Shown one piece after another: positions 60,472-64,000 of a stretch of 64,000 bases of DNA. The stretch is from Gluconobacter sp. P1C6_b. Its GTDB lineage: Bacteria; Pseudomonadota; Alphaproteobacteria; Acetobacterales; Acetobacteraceae. The DNA lies in the NCBI RefSeq assembly GCF_018811945.1, contig NZ_JACRVU010000011.1, positions 44,690 through 108,689 of the forward strand, read 5' to 3'. Position 1 is the first letter of the stretch. Every line of letters starts with the position of its first letter. A model generated the notes under the pieces. That model did not search any database. It was not told the origin of the DNA and saw nothing but the letters and a program-made list of their open reading frames with translations. The position numbers and the translations under genes were made by a program.

Positions 60472-61462
60472 GAACCCGCAGGGCCCGTTCATGATGCTGG
60501 TACAGTTCCTTCCTGTGGATGCAGACCACCGGAAGCTCCGGATAGGGGATATCGAGGAAAGAAGACCGGCTTTGCCAGTACGCGAGTTCTCTGCGGATGC
60601 GCAACAAACGCCGGGAAACGGGCTCGAAGGCATCGTCAATATATTCGTCCTGGGTGATCAAGCGCCGCGCCAGAGTTTCCGCCATTCCACCGCGTGCGCG
60701 ACCCTGAAGGCGCGCCGAGACATAGACCTGCACTTGGGGCGCATGACGAACCGCAATGCCGTTCTGTCGCAGGGCTCTGGCAAATGCCCGGTCTTCTCCG
60801 GAAGGCACGTCCGGAATGCCGCCCACCCTGCGCCAGGCCGCATGCGTTACGGCGATACTGGCGCCTGAATGTTCCAGATGCCGTGGCCACGGGTCATGGG
60901 ATTCGGGGCTGAGCAGAAGCCCGATCTGCTCCAGAAGCGCGCCATAGGCCCGTTCGGATTGTTCATCTTCATGAAGATGAAGCGGAATCTTTCTGTATTC
61001 TTCAGGCAGAAGCAGGACGCGCCCAAAAACCGCTTCCACAGGATATTGAATAAACGCCGCAAGAATGCTCTCGATCCAGTCACTGGCGACTTCGCTGTCG
61101 GCATCCGTGGTCAGGAGGATCGCATCAGGAGATGCGGTTCCGGCGGCATGAGCCATGGCGTCACGGCGCGCCTGTCCGGCACTCGCAATGGCCAGGGGAT
61201 AGCAGGCCGTGACTGTTTCCAGTTCAAACGGAAGCCTGTGGGCTACAGAGAGAACCCGATCACAGGTCTCGTCCGTCGTATTGTTGATCCACAGAACGAC
61301 CCTGTCCGGAAGGGACGTCTGCGCTGCCAGGGCGAGAAGACAGGCGACGATGTGGTCTTCTTCATTGCATACGGGGATCGCCACGATTCTCGGCTTTTTC
61401 CAGAACAGGGCCTCTTTGCCCCGCGATGCGGAAGCTGCGTCTTCCGTTCGTACATGAGCCAT
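60341..61462 (-). CDS. Family 2 glycosyltransferase
   Basis: The 373-residue GT-A fold enzyme starts its domain with PRIVAIPVCNEEDHIVACLL and has a DxD-like LLTTDADSEVASDW. The acceptor-side region HLEHSGASIAVTHAAW precedes the catalytic SGEDRAFARAL. There is no clear membrane segment. It is convergent with the methyltransferase but belongs functionally to the same set. Its C-terminal 43 codons overlap that gene on the opposite strand, which is unusual. Donor and acceptor are unknown. Confidence 0.87.
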   Translation of the reverse strand: MAHVRTEDAASASRGKEALFWKKPRIVAIPVCNEEDHIVACLLALAAQTSLPDRVVLWINNTTDETCDRVLSVAHRLPFELETVTACYPLAIASAGQARRDAMAHAAGTASPDAILLTTDADSEVASDWIESILAAFIQYPVEAVFGRVLLLPEEYRKIPLHLHEDEQSERAYGALLEQIGLLLSPESHDPWPRHLEHSGASIAVTHAAWRRVGGIPDVPSGEDRAFARALRQNGIAVRHAPQVQVYVSARLQGRARGGMAETLARRLITQDEYIDDAFEPVSRRLLRIRRELAYWQSRSSFLDIPYPELPVVCIHRKELYQHHERALRVLKLLRQMKRRSPENFPIETVDQYDIPPPALTGPEPSVFHGRPG

Positions 61463-61894
61463 CCTCAGATGCTCACCATGAATAATGGAGCAAACACAGA
61501 CTGAACCCGATCACGCGGGTTTTCAGGAGCATCAGGGAAAGTGCGGTCTGGAAAAGGCATGAGCGCCTCCATTGAGGAGACAACTCAATGGCTGGGAACA
61601 ACCAGAGTTCAGATCACTTAAAAAAGACGTCGCTGTATCTGCTTCTGAGCGCAGAAGATCAGTATCTGTAGCGGTCTGAGTAGACCATCAACAGACATGG
61701 CAGAAAATCTGTTTTTCTGGCTGAAAGCCGTGGTGTCCGTACGGGCGCCATACCAGCCTATCCAGTCCTTTCTCTGGGTGTCTTAAAGTCTTTGAAATCA
61801 TGAAGAAAATTATTTTCTAGGCGTCCAGTCCTATCTCAAGCTATCCAGGGAACGCCGACTTTAAGGGGGGCGGGAAGATGGGCGAGGTAGACTA
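61463..61894. other. 432-base non-coding stretch before the integrase
   Basis: No gene is recognised here and no tRNA fold was found. It contains a hairpin CCATTGAG-7-CTCAATGG at 61569-61591. It also has a pair of 14-base direct repeats with one mismatch (TCCAGTCCTTTCTC at 61761 and TCCAGTCCTATCTC at 61824). The repeats may be integrase arm sites or part of an attachment site. Confidence 0.4.
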
Positions 61895-63076
61895 ATGAAG
61901 GTGGCACCACATCGGCTAAAGGCACGTCAAGTGGAGACCCTGCGAGAAGGGGCTCTGTCTGACGGCGGCAACTTGTGGGCCGTGGCACGAGGCGGGTCCA
62001 AGACATGGTCCTTCCGCTTCAAGTCACCGGCCACAGGCAAGCGTCGGGAAATGGGCTTCGGCCCCACCTACGATGTGTCATTGGCAACGGCTCGGACGTT
62101 GGCAGCGGACGCCCGTGCGCTTCTCCGGGAAGGTATCGACCCGATAGATGCCCGCGCCCGAAACAGGGAGGTCGGGAGAACCTTTGCTGAGACCGCTGAG
62201 CGATACATTACTGAGCAGACCCCCGGCTGGCGCAACGCCAAGACCGCCCCCATCTGGCGTAGCGTGCTCATCCGGTATGCCTATCCTGCCCTTGGCGAGA
62301 AGATCGTCTCCGCCATAGACACGGAAGACGTGCTTGCGATCCTCCGGCCGATCTGGTCTGAGAAGAATGAGACGGTAAACGGAGTTCGTGGGCGCATCGA
62401 GCGCGTACTTGACTACGCCAGGAGCCACGGTTGGCGTGAGGGAGAGAACCCTGCCCGTTGGCGCGGCCACTTATCCAACATCCTCCCAGCCCCCGGAAAA
62501 GTGACACAGGCAGGACATTTCGCCGCACTCGACCGGAGAGACGTGCCACGGGTCATGGCAGCTTTGGCCCAGTCGGAGGGGGTAGCGGCTAAGGTTGCGC
62601 GCTTCGTCTGCTTGACGGCGGCACGGTCCGGAGAGGCACGGGGCGCTGTCTGGTCGGAAATCGACCTCGAAGGGAGGGTCTGGACCATCCCAAAAGAGCG
62701 GATGAAAGCCGGGAAAGAGCACCGCGTCCCGCTCTGTAACTCGGCAATAGCAATTCTCCGGGAAGCCTTACCTTTGCGAGACACAAGACGAGGCGATCTC
62801 ATCTTTCCGGGACAGAAAACCGGTAAGCCTCTGTCCGATGTTGCTGTCTCCAAGGCCCTTCATATTGCGGCTGGGACGAAGGCTGTCACGATACACGGCC
62901 TCCGGTCGACTTTCCGGGACTGGGCCGCTGAAGAGACTGACTATCCGCGTGAGGTGGCCGAGATGGCTTTGGCCCATACCGTGGGTTCAAGTGTCGAGAG
63001 GGCCTACCGGCGGGGCGATCTCTTTGCCAAGCGCCGACAAATGATGGATGACTGGGAGGGGTGGGCGAAATCCTGA
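61895..63076 (+). CDS. P4-type tyrosine recombinase (site-specific integrase)
   Basis: The 393-residue integrase has an N-terminal arm-binding DUF4102-like domain (SDGGNLWAVARGGSKTWSFR), a SAM-like core-binding domain and a catalytic domain. Catalytic residues are all visible: Arg in TAARSGEARG, Lys in KERMKAGKEH, His-x-x-Arg in HGLRSTFRDW, His in LAHTVGSS and the nucleophile Tyr in VERAYRRG. The gene appears intact and marks an integrative element whose body probably extends to the right of the window. GAAGATGGGCGAGG precedes the ATG at 61895. Confidence 0.95.
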   Translation: MKVAPHRLKARQVETLREGALSDGGNLWAVARGGSKTWSFRFKSPATGKRREMGFGPTYDVSLATARTLAADARALLREGIDPIDARARNREVGRTFAETAERYITEQTPGWRNAKTAPIWRSVLIRYAYPALGEKIVSAIDTEDVLAILRPIWSEKNETVNGVRGRIERVLDYARSHGWREGENPARWRGHLSNILPAPGKVTQAGHFAALDRRDVPRVMAALAQSEGVAAKVARFVCLTAARSGEARGAVWSEIDLEGRVWTIPKERMKAGKEHRVPLCNSAIAILREALPLRDTRRGDLIFPGQKTGKPLSDVAVSKALHIAAGTKAVTIHGLRSTFRDWAAEETDYPREVAEMALAHTVGSSVERAYRRGDLFAKRRQMMDDWEGWAKS

Positions 63077-63160
63077 TGCTCTAATACGGCTATGCCCGCG
63101 ATACCGTTTCGGGGTTTCTAATATTAAGAGAACTTAAAAACAGTACCGCTCGGGCAGTAA

Positions 63161-63712
63161 CTATCGAACCCACCGGACATTATTTATGAATGTCACCTTA
63201 TCATAGGAAGAGTCTAAATCTCGATAAATACCATTCGCTTGGGCGAATGCCTTGAGGTAGCGATTGCAGGAGCCATCCCATGACACAACTTCAATCTTCC
63301 AACCATGCTTTACTGCGCGTTCAAGTTGCTTAATGAAGCCTTTTCCATCGCTATAACCACTGCCATCTCCGGTGAGCAAAACAATAGTCTCTGGAGGGGA
63401 AACGTCTAGAACTCTATTTGCCATATTCAATTGGATTATCTCATCAACAGCGACTTCTCCGCCGGACACTGCGCGCTCTTGCGTTTCAAGATTGGCTCCA
63501 AGGCTTTCAAGCCGAGTCCAAAGCTGGTCATTATTGGGGGGAACTGATCCGCCGACAAAGGCATATGATACCGGACGTCCTGCGCTTACGAAATCAAGTA
63601 GTTTAGAAAAATGAATTCGAAATTCATTTTCATAACCCGGTTCTTGAACGCTGCATACGTTACGCCCGGAAAGCCATATATTGGAATTATCCCAAAATAT
63701 ATTCAAAGTCAT
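63161..63712 (-). CDS. NYN-domain protein (PIN-like nuclease fold)
   Basis: The 183-residue protein fits the NYN (LabA/Limkain) fold. It has IFWDNSNIW at the N-terminus with the first acidic residue, AVDEIIQLNMANRV in the middle and the diagnostic IVLLTGDGSGYSDGKGFI. These acidic residues form the putative RNA-cleaving metal site. Base composition is AT-rich compared with the rest of the window, which indicates foreign origin. The start at 63712 is preferred because the domain begins there. It lies beside the integrase and may be cargo of the element; a defence role is a guess. Confidence 0.8.
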   Translation of the reverse strand: MTLNIFWDNSNIWLSGRNVCSVQEPGYENEFRIHFSKLLDFVSAGRPVSYAFVGGSVPPNNDQLWTRLESLGANLETQERAVSGGEVAVDEIIQLNMANRVLDVSPPETIVLLTGDGSGYSDGKGFIKQLERAVKHGWKIEVVSWDGSCNRYLKAFAQANGIYRDLDSSYDKVTFINNVRWVR

Positions 63713-63750
63713 AAATAACCCCATACGTATCAAGAAAACTATTGGTTAGA

Positions 63751-64000
63751 TTAGGCCGTGTTGACAAAAGATCCAATCCAGAGCCTCGCGGCGGCGAGGT
63801 TGAGAAAGCTCATGAAAGACAGGACGGTCTTGTCGTAGCGGGTTGCGATGCGGCGCATCTGCTTGAGCCTGTTGAACATCCGCTCGATGCGGTTACGGTC
63901 CTGGTAGCGCCGCCAGTCTGTTTTCTGCGGCGCACTTCGGCCTTTGCGTGATGGAATAATCGGCAGGATCCCGTAGAGCAGTAGGTCCTGGCGGAAACTG
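63751..64000 (-). mobile_element. IS5-family transposase, C-terminal part (runs off the window)
   Basis: Reading leftward from base 64000 the frame gives LLLYGILPIIPSRKGR, RRYQDRNRIERMFNRLKQMR, TRYDKTVLSFMSFLNLAAAR and ends in TAA at 63751-63753. RNRIERMFNRLKQMRRIATRYD is the conserved catalytic-Glu region of IS5-type transposases, in a different subgroup from the remnant at 875-1131. The element's end is probably near 63745-63770 (AGGCCGTGTTGACAAAAG). The visible part is uninterrupted, so the copy may be intact. Confidence 0.85.

Noticed and set aside
57978..61462. True nodulation (Nod factor) gene cluster
   Set aside because: There is no NodA acyltransferase, NodC chitin synthase or nod box. 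Only NodS-like similarity supports the idea.
61463..61894. tRNA gene as integrase attachment target
   Set aside because: I looked for a cloverleaf with a GGTTCRA-type loop on both strands and found none. The target may be to the right of the window.
1..64000. CRISPR array or tandem spacer-repeat structure
   Set aside because: No regularly spaced repeats of 25-40 bases were seen anywhere.

Overview
The window looks like the chromosome of an acetic acid bacterium (family Acetobacteraceae, probably Gluconobacter or a close relative). This is an inference from high-GC alphaproteobacterial codon use, the density of TonB-dependent receptors, IS5-family remnants, a PaoABC-type molybdenum aldehyde oxidoreductase and the style of the N-acetylglucosamine locus. 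No rRNA, tRNA or CRISPR array was seen. Genes are tightly packed, with many ATGA or short overlaps that indicate translational coupling.

Left region (1-12.7 kb). The window opens in the 3' end of a LysR-type regulator. A junction of a broken CapA-like gene with an internally deleted IS5-family transposase follows. Next is an amino-sugar locus. One leftward operon encodes a TonB-dependent receptor, a NagX-like acyltransferase, an exported protein of unknown function, an N-acetylglucosamine kinase of the BadF/BadG type, a FucP/NagP-like sugar transporter and NagB. A divergent ROK regulator and NagA complete it. A frameshifted second copy of the transporter sits directly upstream of nagA.

Central region (12.9-49.9 kb). 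This is the most unusual part: a nitrogen-acquisition super-cluster. It holds three versions of a three-part flavin/iron-sulfur amino-acid (opine-type) dehydrogenase of the HcnABC / opine oxidase kind, each beside a polar amino-acid ABC transporter. Module 1 (leftward, 12.9-18.8 kb) has separate HcnA/B/C-like genes plus a DapA-family lyase, a GntR/FCD regulator and a hydantoinase-like amidohydrolase. A divergent ABC transporter lies at 18.9-21.8 kb. Module 2 (21.8-29.3 kb) has a second DapA-family protein, a second ABC system and all three dehydrogenase parts fused into one 957-residue protein, followed by an M20 hydrolase. Two TonB receptors, a nickel transporter and a complete urease operon (ureDABCEFG) follow. 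Module 3 (leftward, 40.8-48.9 kb) has a binding protein, the three dehydrogenase parts, two permeases, an ATPase, arginase and ornithine cyclodeaminase, with a divergent LysR gene. Module 3 has the gene content of the octopine/nopaline regions of Agrobacterium Ti plasmids. Read together, an imported N-substituted arginine would be oxidised to arginine, split by arginase into ornithine and urea, and finished by ornithine cyclodeaminase and the neighbouring urease. Substrates for all three modules are inferred, not shown.

Right region (49.9-64 kb). An orphan DNA methyltransferase-like gene, a stress-type short-chain dehydrogenase and a PaoABC-like aldehyde oxidoreductase are followed by an MFS transporter. 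Then comes a compact set of an acyl-CoA dehydrogenase homologue, a PIG-L deacetylase, a NodS-like methyltransferase and a convergent family 2 glycosyltransferase, which may make an undescribed glycoconjugate. The window ends in mobile DNA: a P4-type tyrosine recombinase, a NYN-domain protein and a partial IS5-family transposase.
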